A DNA stretch of 16,509 bases from Chryseobacterium sp. UBA6632 (GTDB taxonomy: Bacteria > Bacteroidota > Bacteroidia > Flavobacteriales > Weeksellaceae). Location of the stretch: NCBI GenBank assembly GCA_002455915.1, contig DKLU01000255.1:1-16509 (forward strand), read 5' to 3'. Below, piece after piece: positions 6,237 through 13,870 of this stretch (the stretch's first letter is position 1; the number at the start of each line of letters is the position of its first letter). A program made the translations under genes and the position numbers. The notes under the pieces were generated by a model. The model ran no database searches and was not told the origin of the DNA. It saw nothing but the letters and a program-made list of their open reading frames with translations.

Positions 6237-8024
6237 ATGTCAGATATTATTCAGCTTTTACCGGATCATGTAGCCAACCAAATAGCGGCAGGAGAGGTGG
6301 TGCAGAGGCCTGCATCCATTGTGAAAGAACTTTTGGAAAATTCGATAGATGCAGAGGCTACCAAAATAGAACTGATTATCCGCGATGCCGGAAAAAATCT
6401 GATTCAGGTAGTAGACGACGGAAAAGGAATGTCTGAAACCGATGCGAGAATGGCATTCGAAAGACATGCGACATCTAAGATTCGGGGTACTGAAGATATT
6501 TTTAAGATCGCTACAAAAGGTTTCCGTGGCGAAGCACTGGCTTCTATAGCGGCAGTTTCTCAGGTTGAATTGAAGACCAAGCAGAAAAATGCAGAAGTAG
6601 GAACCAATATTTATATTGAAGGTGGAGTTTTCCAGTTTCAGGATCCTGTGCAAACGGCAGACGGTTGTAATTTTTTGGTTAAAAACCTGTTTTACAACGT
6701 TCCGGCAAGAAGAAAATTCCTTAAAAATAATAATGTTGAATTCAGACATGTGATTGATGAATTTCAGCGTGTTGCGTTAGCCCATGAAAATCTTGAATTT
6801 TCACTTTTTCATGATGATGAAGCGGTTTTCAGACTAAGAAAAGGGAGCCAGATGCAACGTATTGTAGACATTTTCGGAAGAAAGCTGCAGCCGTTGTTGA
6901 TTCCTATTAAAGAAGACATTATCTGGTGCAAACTTCACGGCTTTGTTGCCAAACCGGAAGGGGCAAAGAAAACACGAGGCGAACAGTTTCTTTTCGTCAA
7001 CGGAAGATATTTTAAAAGTCCGTACTTCAATAAAGCGGTTCAGGAAGCATTTGAAGGACTTCTTTTACCAGGATATGTACCTTCTTTTTTCTTGTTTTTA
7101 AACCTTGATCCTGAGAAAATTGATGTTAATATTCATCCGCAAAAAACAGAGGTTAAGTTTGAAGATGAGCATCTTATTTTCGCCTTGCTTCGTTCAACCA
7201 TAAAAAGATCATTGGGAATTTATAATGTGGCGCCAAGTCTTGATTTTGAAAGAGATCCTGAACTAGACAGCATGATGAACTCTTCGCCGAGCAAAAGTAA
7301 TGGCAGTGGCGGAATGCTTAAAATGCCTGAAATTATTGTAGATAAAGATTACAATCCGTTTTTGGAAGAAAGAGAAGTGGCGCAGGCTGAAATTCAGAAT
7401 CTTACGGAGATGTATCATCAAAATATCAACATTACGGCAGAACCGTCTAAGATCAATTTGTTTGAAGAAGAGGATTTTGATGAAGATCTAATGAGACTCC
7501 CGAATGGTTACTGGCTTTTTAACCAAGGAGATCGTACATTGATGCTCGACTTGGGAAGAATGCACAGGCTGGTGGTTGCTGAAAATAGCAAAAGCACGAA
7601 AAAAACGAACAATCATAGTCATTCATTGTTATTTTCTTTGGAGTACCACATGAATGAAATTGAACATGTAAAGTATAAATCTTTCAAAAAATATCTTCCT
7701 GGCCTGGGATTTGAAACCACAACGGCTCATGGAAATGTATTGAGAATAGATGCAGTTCCGGAAGGAATGAAAGAAACACAGGTGATTAAATTCTTGGAAA
7801 ATTTGTTTGAAATTTTAGAATATAAAACGGAGGAGGAATTTATGCAACACTATCAAAATCAGTGGGGTAAGATGAATTCTAAATCCAGATTTGATTTTAT
7901 TTATAAAGCTGATGCCGAGCAGTTAATTAAAGACTTCACCGCGCTAGGCTACCCGGAATTTTTACCAACAGGAAAAAGATGCTTCTATGAAGTTCCTTTC
8001 AATGATTTTAAAAATAAATTTTAA
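6237..8024 (+). CDS. mutL: DNA mismatch repair protein MutL
   Basis: MutL couples mismatch recognition by MutS to strand removal. This 595-residue protein has an intact GHKL ATPase: KELLENSIDA with E31 and N35, DDGKGM (60-65), GFRGEAL (95-101), LFYNVPARRKFLK (151-163) and DVNIHPQKTEVKF (296-308). A variable linker (about 335-415) ends in INLFEEE, which might be a clamp-binding motif. The C-terminal domain is unusual. Where nuclease MutLs have DQHAxxERxxxE there is DLGRMHRLVVAE (438-449), and near the end PTGKRCFYEV (577-586) replaces CPHGRP, so endonuclease activity looks absent. The start at 6237 (MSDIIQLLPDHVANQIAAGE) matches the family; an in-frame TTG at 6222 is too close to the promoter. 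The rhomboid gene follows after 4 bases. Confidence 0.96.
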   Translation: MSDIIQLLPDHVANQIAAGEVVQRPASIVKELLENSIDAEATKIELIIRDAGKNLIQVVDDGKGMSETDARMAFERHATSKIRGTEDIFKIATKGFRGEALASIAAVSQVELKTKQKNAEVGTNIYIEGGVFQFQDPVQTADGCNFLVKNLFYNVPARRKFLKNNNVEFRHVIDEFQRVALAHENLEFSLFHDDEAVFRLRKGSQMQRIVDIFGRKLQPLLIPIKEDIIWCKLHGFVAKPEGAKKTRGEQFLFVNGRYFKSPYFNKAVQEAFEGLLLPGYVPSFFLFLNLDPEKIDVNIHPQKTEVKFEDEHLIFALLRSTIKRSLGIYNVAPSLDFERDPELDSMMNSSPSKSNGSGGMLKMPEIIVDKDYNPFLEEREVAQAEIQNLTEMYHQNINITAEPSKINLFEEEDFDEDLMRLPNGYWLFNQGDRTLMLDLGRMHRLVVAENSKSTKKTNNHSHSLLFSLEYHMNEIEHVKYKSFKKYLPGLGFETTTAHGNVLRIDAVPEGMKETQVIKFLENLFEILEYKTEEEFMQHYQNQWGKMNSKSRFDFIYKADAEQLIKDFTALGYPEFLPTGKRCFYEVPFNDFKNKF

Positions 8025-8028
8025 GTAA

Positions 8029-8760
8029 ATGTTTAACAATATACCGCCGATTACAAGAAATATTATCATCATCAATGCTGTCGTATTTGTTGTAGCTAAT
8101 TTTATCTTTAAAGATCAACTTATAGAATCTTTGGCAGGGTTTTATCCGTTTTCGCCTTATTTTAAATCATGGCAGGTGATTACGCATATGTTTATGCATG
8201 GAAGTATTATGCATATTTTATTTAATATGCTGACTTTATTTAGTTTTGGACCTATTCTAGAAAATGCACTTGGTGAAAAAAGGTATCTTATTTTGTATTT
8301 TTTAAGTGGTTTAGGTGCTTTTGCATTATTTAATCTTTGGAATTTTGTTGAGGTTCAGCAAATTACCTCTAGTTTAAATGAATTAGGATTTAATACAAAT
8401 GCTTATTTAGCTGGAGCTCAGGTCAACTTTTCCGGATCATCGGAAGCTATTTTAAAGCAGCAGGAATTGGTGGAAAATTTGAAAAATATTGTTGCAACCC
8501 CAATGGTTGGAGCTTCAGGAGCAATTTTCGGTGTTGTAGCAGCTTTTGCGACATTGTATCCAGATGCTAAAATTGCGATGATGTTTATCCCTGTTCCGAT
8601 GAAGGTAAAGTATTTAATGCCTATACTTATTGTTATTTCTGTTTATTTAGGGGTTTCAGGAAATGTGGGGGGTATTGCCCATCTGGCTCACGTAGGAGGG
8701 GCTTTGGTCGGTTTTATCTTAGCATGGAGTTGGAGAAAACATTTATATCGATTTAATTAA
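8029..8760 (+). CDS. Rhomboid family intramembrane serine protease
   Basis: This 243-residue inner-membrane protease cleaves substrates within or near their membrane segments. The catalytic dyad is visible: S163 in GASGAIFG (161-168) and H221 in HLAHVGGALVG (218-228). The HGSIMHILFNM segment (57-67) supplies the conserved His and Asn of the second helix that form the oxyanion site. About six helices are predicted. Between the third helix and the GASG helix lies a hydrophilic insert of about 50 residues (about 106-156), longer than in compact bacterial rhomboids. The gene starts 4 bases after mutL and ends 8 bases before the first EEP gene, so it is mid-operon. The order mutL-rhomboid-EEP is, as I recall, conserved in Flavobacteriia. 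Substrates unknown. Confidence 0.92.
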   Translation: MFNNIPPITRNIIIINAVVFVVANFIFKDQLIESLAGFYPFSPYFKSWQVITHMFMHGSIMHILFNMLTLFSFGPILENALGEKRYLILYFLSGLGAFALFNLWNFVEVQQITSSLNELGFNTNAYLAGAQVNFSGSSEAILKQQELVENLKNIVATPMVGASGAIFGVVAAFATLYPDAKIAMMFIPVPMKVKYLMPILIVISVYLGVSGNVGGIAHLAHVGGALVGFILAWSWRKHLYRFN

Positions 8761-8768
8761 AAAACACA

Positions 8769-9764
8769 GTGAAAATTGTTCGATTAATATTTTTGGTGCT
8801 GCACTTAGGAATACTATTCCTATTGCTTTGTACATTGCTGAATGCCTATGTTCCACCCAAAGTATTTCCCTGGTTCAATTTACTTTCATTAGGTTTTCCG
8901 GTTTTAATTATCACATATTTTCTCTTAATTTTTTTCTGGATCTTTTCCTGGAAAAAAAGAGCATTTGTTTTTCTGTTTTGCAGTTTAGCCTTCCTTAATC
9001 CCATAAAAAGATGGATTAATTATTCTGCTGAGAGTAAAAACGCAGCGGATTTAAAGATTGTTTCTTTTAATGTGAAAGGAGGTGAGTTTGGAATTAAGCA
9101 AGTTGAAAATTATATTAATGCTCAAAATGCTGATGTTGTATTATTACAAGAAGATGGGGTGAATTTTAATTTTAAAAATCTTAAAAGATCCGATTCAAAT
9201 AAAATACAAGTTGTTGCTCTTTTTACAAAGCATAAAATTATTAAGCAAACAGCTTTAATAAAAGGTGATTATAACTATTTCAATGCCTATGCCGATCAAA
9301 ATGACATTGAAATTAAAGGAAAAACCTATCGTTTTATCAATCTTTATTTGCAACCATTTAAGTTTGAAAAGAAAATGGTAAAGCTTGATGGTAATAGCGA
9401 TGAAGACAAACAGAAAATCAAAAATGTCGTGAAAAGATTGATTCCTACCTTTAAATTGCATCAGGAGCAGGTAGAAATCATCAGAAAAGCGATTGGCGAA
9501 TCGCCATATCCTGTTTTTGTAGCGGGAGATTTCAACTCGGTTCCTAATTCTTATGAATATTATCATTTATCGGAAGGATTAAAAGATGCTTTTGTGGAAG
9601 TCGGGCGTGGTAGCGCTACCAGTTTTCATGACTATAAGTTCCCTTTAAGAATCGATTATATTTTTACATCGCCATCTATAAAACCAATTAATTATCAGGT
9701 AGATCGCTCAGTGCGCCTGTCAGACCACTTTCCGGTTATTTCCACTTTTTCGTTGGAAAAATAA
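8769..9764 (+). CDS. Membrane-anchored endonuclease/exonuclease/phosphatase (EEP) protein, copy 1
   Basis: This 331-residue protein has three N-terminal hydrophobic segments (about 5-25, 38-60, 65-77) and then an EEP catalytic domain from about residue 95. Active-site residues are recognisable: N101 in SFNV, E128 in LLQE, D254 and N256 in AGDFNSVPNS, D296 in LRIDYIF and D319/H320 in SDHFPV. Family members hydrolyse phosphodiester or phosphomonoester bonds in nucleic acids, lipids or inositol phosphates; the substrate cannot be told from the sequence. A GTG start at 8769 is required, since the next Met is deep inside the domain. It lies 8 bases after the rhomboid stop. A paralogue follows at 9843, and the hairpin at 9785-9807 partly separates them. 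Confidence 0.88.
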   Translation: MKIVRLIFLVLHLGILFLLLCTLLNAYVPPKVFPWFNLLSLGFPVLIITYFLLIFFWIFSWKKRAFVFLFCSLAFLNPIKRWINYSAESKNAADLKIVSFNVKGGEFGIKQVENYINAQNADVVLLQEDGVNFNFKNLKRSDSNKIQVVALFTKHKIIKQTALIKGDYNYFNAYADQNDIEIKGKTYRFINLYLQPFKFEKKMVKLDGNSDEDKQKIKNVVKRLIPTFKLHQEQVEIIRKAIGESPYPVFVAGDFNSVPNSYEYYHLSEGLKDAFVEVGRGSATSFHDYKFPLRIDYIFTSPSIKPINYQVDRSVRLSDHFPVISTFSLEK

Positions 9765-9784
9765 AAATCATAAAATTCGTTAAA

Positions 9785-9807
9785 TCTACCTTATTGGTAG
9801 GGTTTTT
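9785..9807 (+). terminator. Weak terminator or attenuator hairpin between the EEP paralogues
   Basis: CTACC (9786-9790) pairs with GGTAG (9796-9800) around a TTATT loop, extended by one T-G wobble, and five T follow after GG. The short stem makes it a weak terminator that may only reduce read-through into the second EEP gene and the lipoproteins. Confidence 0.45.
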
Positions 9808-9842
9808 GCTAAAAATTGTTCGGAGTTAGTAAAGTTTGTTTT

Positions 9843-10823
9843 ATGAAGCCGAGCCGGATTGTACTTTTTTTTCACTTTGCCGTTATCTTTTTACTGTTGT
9901 GCAATTTTGCAAACGCTTGGATACCACCCAACTACTTTGGAAATCTTAATCTTCTTTCCCTTAGTTTTCCATATCTTATATTAATACATGTGTTTTTAAC
10001 TTTAGTTTGGATTATACGACGGAAAAAATTTGCTTTATTTTTTGTTTTAACAACTTTTATATTTTACAATCCGATTCGAAGATGGATTAATTTTTCTCCT
10101 CAAACCACAGATACGAATAAAACCAAGAATGATATTAAAGTTTTAACATTCAATGTAAAATACGGTAGTGTAGGAGGCTGGCAAACCGTAAAGAAATATA
10201 TAACAGACCAAAACGCGGATATTATTTTAGTTCAGGAAAAAGATACAAATACAGCTATTAAAGAAAATCTGGTAAAATATCCTACGGTAATTCTCAAAAC
10301 AAAACATAAAATTCTAAGGCAGGCAGAGCTCATTAACGACAGATCCAGAGGAAATTCTTTTTATGCTGATATTGATATCAACGGAAAGATCATTCGGGTG
10401 GTAAATGTTTATTTAGAGCCTTTCAGATTAAACAAATCGATGCTTGAATTCAACGGAGTTTCGAATGAAACCAACAAATTAGGCTTAATTTTTTCTCACT
10501 TAATTCCCACATTTAAAGCCCACGAAGATCAAATCAAAAAAATAAGAAGGGCAGTCGATAGTTCGCCATATCCGGTAATTTTAGCGGGAGATTTCAACTC
10601 GGTTCCCAATTCTTATGAATATTATAATTTAGGTAAAAACCTCGAAGATGCTTTTGTAAAAGCGGGTAACGGGATCTCAACCAGTTTTCATGAATACAAA
10701 TTTCCTTTGCGTATAGATTATATTTTTACTTCAAGTTCTATTGTCCCTATAAGCTATAAAGTAGATCATTCTGTGAAATTATCAGATCACTATCCGGTAA
10801 TTGCAGAATTTCTATTAAATTAG
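9843..10823 (+). CDS. Membrane-anchored EEP family protein, copy 2
   Basis: This 326-residue paralogue of the preceding gene has the same layout: three hydrophobic segments, then a catalytic domain with LTFNV, ILVQE, AGDFNSVPNSYEYY, LRIDYIF and SDHYPV. The closest stretches are SPYPV-AGDFNSVPNSYEYY, TSFH-YKFPLRIDYIFTS and the IP-NLLSLSFP membrane region. The middle of the domain has diverged, which suggests different substrates or dosage rather than a fresh copy. I chose ATG at 9843 (MKPSRIVLFF). A TTG at 9816 in the same frame would add nine unremarkable residues and begin almost in the hairpin tail. The first lipoprotein gene follows 4 bases after its stop, so it is probably co-transcribed. 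Confidence 0.88.
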   Translation: MKPSRIVLFFHFAVIFLLLCNFANAWIPPNYFGNLNLLSLSFPYLILIHVFLTLVWIIRRKKFALFFVLTTFIFYNPIRRWINFSPQTTDTNKTKNDIKVLTFNVKYGSVGGWQTVKKYITDQNADIILVQEKDTNTAIKENLVKYPTVILKTKHKILRQAELINDRSRGNSFYADIDINGKIIRVVNVYLEPFRLNKSMLEFNGVSNETNKLGLIFSHLIPTFKAHEDQIKKIRRAVDSSPYPVILAGDFNSVPNSYEYYNLGKNLEDAFVKAGNGISTSFHEYKFPLRIDYIFTSSSIVPISYKVDHSVKLSDHYPVIAEFLLN

Positions 10824-10827
10824 TTCC

Positions 10828-11190
10828 ATGAAAAATTTCCTATTCGGAGTATTGGCTTTGTCTTTATTTTTGGCGGCATGTTCAAAGAAAGAACCTGCTG
10901 ATCTTTACCCTTTAGACAGTGTAAAGGCTTCGTATGATACGATTGCGAAAGATTCTTTTTCTAATGGAGCGACTTCTGTAGATATTGTGAGACAGATCAG
11001 GATGTCTTCACAAAAGTATCAAGACTCCATTAAATTAGCTTTAAAAACTCAGGCTGAGGAAAAGCGAATTCAGGCTGAATTGGAAAAAGAAAACAAGAAA
11101 AAATCAGACGAAGAGAAAAAGAAGGCAGATGAGGAAAAGAAAAAGCAAAAAGCTGCTGAAACTTCGCCGAATACGGAAACTACAAATTAA
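10828..11190 (+). CDS. Small lipoprotein with a charged coiled-coil tail
   Basis: This 120-residue protein carries a lipoprotein signal peptide (MKNFLFGVLALSLFLAAC) with lipobox LAAC, so C18 would be lipidated. The mature part has a short region (about 19-65) and then a Lys/Glu/Gln-rich helix (about 68-112, with repeated EEKKKADEEKKK-type segments) expected to form a single long helix or coiled coil, and a Thr/Glu tail. The residues after the cysteine (SKKEP) do not look like the acidic surface-export signal described for Bacteroidota lipoproteins, so a periplasm-facing location is inferred. I do not recognise a named family. It starts 4 bases after the second EEP stop and is followed after 27 bases by another lipoprotein gene. 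Confidence 0.8.
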   Translation: MKNFLFGVLALSLFLAACSKKEPADLYPLDSVKASYDTIAKDSFSNGATSVDIVRQIRMSSQKYQDSIKLALKTQAEEKRIQAELEKENKKKSDEEKKKADEEKKKQKAAETSPNTETTN

Positions 11191-11217
11191 AAAGAACATT
11201 TTAAAAATATAAAAAGT

Positions 11218-11628
11218 ATGAAAAAACAAATTTTGGCAGCGGTTATTATTTCGCTTGCAGTAGTATCTTGTAAAAAATCTGTGACTAAAACGGAAAGTGT
11301 AGAAAATCCCGACGGATCTGTAACGACTACCACGACTACCGAAACCAGCAATACAGACCTTGTGGATACAGCTAAGATTGATGCCGCTAAAGAAAATGTA
11401 AAAAACAAAGTAGACGAAGCCGGAAACAAGATCGATGATGCCGCTCAGAAAGCGAAAGATAAGATCGATGCTACGGCAGACAAGACCAAACAAGATCTTC
11501 ACAAAGCCGGACAGGATATTAAATCTGAAGCCGATAAAGTAGGAAAGGATGCTAAAGAAGCAGCGAAAAAAGGTGCTTCCAAAGTTGAAGATGCTGCTAA
11601 AAAATTAAAAGAAGATTTAAGCAAATAG
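11218..11628 (+). CDS. Lipoprotein with LEA-like 11-residue repeats
   Basis: This 136-residue protein has a signal peptide ending in a plausible lipobox (LAVVSC, lipidated C18), a Thr-rich spacer (about 32-45, including six Thr in a row), and then a long Ala/Lys/Asp helix. From residue 57 to 133 the helix divides into seven consecutive units of exactly 11 residues, for example AGNKIDDAAQK, AKDKIDATADK and TKQDLHKAGQD. This is the periodicity of group 3 late-embryogenesis-abundant and related hydrophilic stress proteins. A role in protecting the envelope against desiccation or osmotic stress, or as a spacer, is inferred, not shown. Transcription ends at the hairpin 8 bases downstream. The AT-rich gap before its ATG lacks a recognisable promoter, so it is likely in the same operon as the preceding gene. 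Confidence 0.82.
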   Translation: MKKQILAAVIISLAVVSCKKSVTKTESVENPDGSVTTTTTTETSNTDLVDTAKIDAAKENVKNKVDEAGNKIDDAAQKAKDKIDATADKTKQDLHKAGQDIKSEADKVGKDAKEAAKKGASKVEDAAKKLKEDLSK

Positions 11629-11635
11629 AAAAATG

Positions 11636-11660
11636 AAACCGCAGCGAAAACTGCGGTTTT
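11636..11660. terminator. Bidirectional terminator between convergent genes
   Basis: A perfect 9-base stem, AAACCGCAG (11636-11644) with CTGCGGTTT (11651-11659), has loop CGAAAA. On the plus strand a T tract follows, serving the LEA-like lipoprotein gene. On the minus strand the complement continues TTTCATTTTT, serving the GH3 gene, whose stop lies 1 base away at 11662. Confidence 0.85.
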
Positions 11661-11661
11661 G

Positions 11662-13179
11662 TTATTTATAATTAAGATCCAATAAAGGTTCTATATATTC
11701 TCTGTCGTTGCTTAGTCTGGGAACCTTATTTTGCCCTCCAAGCTTGCCTTTCGATTCTAACCATGAATAAAACAAATTAGGCTTTGCAATGTGCACAATT
11801 GGACGTTTTAAGGTCATATTATTATAACGCTTCGCTTCGTAATCAGAATTGATTGATTTTAAATGCTGATCAAAAATATCAATAAAGCTTTCAATATCAT
11901 TTGGTTTTTTGCAGAATTCAAAAATCCATTCGTGGGCGCCGCCTTCATTTTCTTTCATAAACACAGGGGCTCCGGTGAAATCGGTAACTGAGGCTTCTGT
12001 TTCATTACACGCTTTAGAAAGGGCAGATTCTACATTGGTAATCATTAATTCTTCCCCAAATGCATTGATGTAATGTTTCGTTCTTCCTGTAATTTTTATT
12101 CTAAAAGGATTTACCGAAGTAAAAATAACTGTGTCTCCAATTAAATATCTCCACAATCCACCATTGGTAGTAATGACCATCGCATAATTTTTACCCACTT
12201 CCACGTCTTCTAAGCTCACTACTTTCGGATTTGAATAGTGGAACTGATCCATCGGAATAAACTCGTAAAAAATACCATAATCAAGCATCAAAAGCATTTC
12301 ATCACTATTCGGTCTGTCCTGAATTCCGAAAAAGCCTTCAGAAGCATTATAAATTTCGTAGTAATTAATGTTTTTCCCGATAATTTGCTTGAATTGCTCT
12401 TTGTAAGGTTTAAAACTTATCCCACCATGAAAAAAAACTTCAAGGTTCGGCCACAATTCTGAAACACTTTCAACATCAGTCTCTTTTAAAACCCTCTGAA
12501 GCAAAACCATCATCCAGCTCGGAACTCCTAAAATACTTCCCACATCTTCATTTTTCACTTCAGAAGTAATGGCATTTAGTTTACTTTCCCATTCGCCCAT
12601 CAAAGAAACCTTTTTACTTGGCGTGGTGGTAATTTCTACCCAAAAAGGAAGATTATCAATCAAAATAGCCGAAAGATCTCCAAATTTGGTGTTAAAATCT
12701 GCATACAGTTCAGAACTTCCGCCTAAACGTAAATTTTTATAATTGAATAATTGATTTTCCGGATGATTATTGGCGTAAATGGAAACCATGTCTTTTCCTG
12801 CTTTCATGTGGCAATATTCCAAACTTTCAGCAGAAATTGGGATGAATTTGCTCTTCGCATTGGTTGTTCCGGAAGACTTTGCAAAATGTTTGATGTATCC
12901 CGGCCAAGTGACATCCTTTTGCCCCTGTCTTGCCTTTTCAATATAAGGTTCAAAATCTTCGTACGTCACAACAGGAACTTTATTTTTAAAATCCTGATAG
13001 CTGGAAATGGTGTTGAAACCATACTTTCTGCCATACTCAGTATCTTCAGCATGAAACAGTTGTGAAAATAAAATGCCTTTCTGTGTTTCAATGGGATGAT
13101 CCATAAAATTCTGTATCTGATCTATCCTTTGTCGGATAAACCAGTTGACCACAGTATTGAAAAGTGCCTTCGTTGCCAT
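11662..13179 (-). CDS. GH3 family acyl-adenylating protein
   Basis: This 505-residue enzyme belongs to the GH3 superfamily, named for plant enzymes that adenylate a carboxylic acid and join it to an amino acid. The three nucleotide-binding motifs are present: SSGTTNAKS (102-110), YNASEGFFGI (277-286) and GLWRYLIGDTV (341-351). A C-terminal mobile domain carries the GKLGGQNKVPRL loop, whose lysine is a likely catalytic residue. Length fits the family. Bacterial substrates are largely unknown; acyl-amino acid or lipid synthesis is a guess. I chose ATG at 13179 (MATKALFNTVVNWF), since the longer frame begins with TTG at 13185. A TATATTTG box lies 3 bases upstream of this ATG, so transcription might begin at or near the start codon. 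Confidence 0.9.
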   Translation of the reverse strand: MATKALFNTVVNWFIRQRIDQIQNFMDHPIETQKGILFSQLFHAEDTEYGRKYGFNTISSYQDFKNKVPVVTYEDFEPYIEKARQGQKDVTWPGYIKHFAKSSGTTNAKSKFIPISAESLEYCHMKAGKDMVSIYANNHPENQLFNYKNLRLGGSSELYADFNTKFGDLSAILIDNLPFWVEITTTPSKKVSLMGEWESKLNAITSEVKNEDVGSILGVPSWMMVLLQRVLKETDVESVSELWPNLEVFFHGGISFKPYKEQFKQIIGKNINYYEIYNASEGFFGIQDRPNSDEMLLMLDYGIFYEFIPMDQFHYSNPKVVSLEDVEVGKNYAMVITTNGGLWRYLIGDTVIFTSVNPFRIKITGRTKHYINAFGEELMITNVESALSKACNETEASVTDFTGAPVFMKENEGGAHEWIFEFCKKPNDIESFIDIFDQHLKSINSDYEAKRYNNMTLKRPIVHIAKPNLFYSWLESKGKLGGQNKVPRLSNDREYIEPLLDLNYK

Positions 13180-13232
13180 TCCCAAATATAATAATATTTG
13201 CCTTTTTGGAGAATATTTTATTCGTTAAATAA

Positions 13233-13260
13233 AAAAACCGCTACAATAATTGTAACGGTT
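13233..13260 (-). terminator. Terminator of the bacilliredoxin gene
   Basis: Read on the minus strand, AACCG-TTACAAT-TATTGTA-GCGGTT forms a stem of about 11 pairs with one mismatch, followed by seven T. It lies 23 bases after the stop of the bacilliredoxin gene and before the GH3 gene, so the two minus-strand genes are probably separate transcription units. Confidence 0.75.
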
Positions 13261-13283
13261 CTGTATCTGAAATTATTTTGTTC

Positions 13284-13694
13284 TTAGCAATACTCGTCAT
13301 AAGCAGCCTGAAGGTTTGCAGCAATTGCTCCTGCAGGGTTACCTTCGATGTGATGTCTTTCAAGCATGTGAACCAATTCTCCGTCTTTGAAAAGAGCCAC
13401 ACATGGTGAGCTTGGAGGGAATGGTGCTAAATGTTTTCTAGCCTCTACAACAGCTTCAGTATCGAAACCAGCAAAAACAGTCGTTAAATGATCAGGTTTT
13501 TTATCTCCTGTTAAAGAATATACAACTCCCGGTCTTGCAGCTCCTGCAGCACATCCGCATACAGAGTTGATCACTAGAAGAGTAGTTCCCGATTGTTTTA
13601 ATGCTTCTTCTACCTGAGTTGGTGTTGTCAAGTCTTCGAAACCTTTATCTGTAAGTTCAGCCTTCATAGGCAGTACTAAATCTTGTGGATACAT
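13284..13694 (-). CDS. Bacilliredoxin, BrxA/BrxB (YphP/YqiW) family
   Basis: This 136-residue thioredoxin-fold protein carries the family motif VCGCAAGAARPG, with the CGC active site at C46 and C48. Bacillus homologues remove bacillithiol from proteins oxidised under hypochlorite or electrophile stress; Bacteroidota carrying this family often also make bacillithiol, though no biosynthesis gene is in the window. The conserved second half (AGFDTEAVVEARKHL, PFPPSSPCVALFKDGELVHMLERHHIEG) is intact, and the length is typical. A third cysteine ends the protein (YDEYC). The start MYPQDLV is the family's usual N-terminus. A good promoter is at 13717-13747 and a terminator follows the stop, so it is probably monocistronic. 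Whether it corresponds to BrxA or BrxB is not decided here. Confidence 0.93.
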   Translation of the reverse strand: MYPQDLVLPMKAELTDKGFEDLTTPTQVEEALKQSGTTLLVINSVCGCAAGAARPGVVYSLTGDKKPDHLTTVFAGFDTEAVVEARKHLAPFPPSSPCVALFKDGELVHMLERHHIEGNPAGAIAANLQAAYDEYC

Positions 13695-13716
13695 ATTTTT
13701 GTTTTTTTGATCTATG

Positions 13717-13747
13717 CAAATTTAAGCAATTAATTACGTTTCTTCAA
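13717..13747 (-). promoter_or_regulatory. Promoter of the bacilliredoxin gene
   Basis: On the minus strand, TTG (13747-13745) is followed after 20 bases by TAAATTTG (13724-13717), an exact TAnnTTTG. Both elements and their spacing fit the Bacteroidota -33/-7 promoter. The start codon lies 22 bases downstream. This is the best promoter in the window. Confidence 0.65.
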
Positions 13748-13856
13748 TACATAAAAACTATCAAAGCTTTTTGTAAAGAAAATGAACTGATTATTAATTA
13801 TATATAAATATTCTAAAAATTGTGAATTAAAATTATGAATAAAAAGTTTTTTTTAC

Positions 13857-13864
13857 TAAATTTG
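13857..13864 (+). promoter_or_regulatory. Plus-strand promoter-like -7 box in the gene-free gap
   Basis: TAAATTTG matches TAnnTTTG exactly and is preceded by an eight-T tract; the -33 element is weak (ATG at 13835-13837, 19 bases upstream). No conventional gene lies downstream on this strand before the terminator at 14038-14070. Confidence 0.35.
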
Positions 13865-13870
13865 AAATGA

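Noticed and set aside
6258..6749. 163-codon open frame on the minus strand
   Set aside because: It lies wholly inside mutL, antisense to the conserved ATPase coding region. The translation is Cys/Phe/Arg-rich without recognisable motifs.
9830..9838. TA followed by TTTG upstream of the second EEP gene as a promoter
   Set aside because: The spacing is TAnnnTTTG, one base too long, with no -33 element, and it sits 4 bases before the ATG.
11104..11502. Minus-strand open frames (132 and 80 codons) across the two lipoprotein genes
   Set aside because: Lys/Glu/Asp-rich repeats on the plus strand read as Phe/Leu/Ser-rich frames on the other. They have no start context and span the gap between two well-supported genes.
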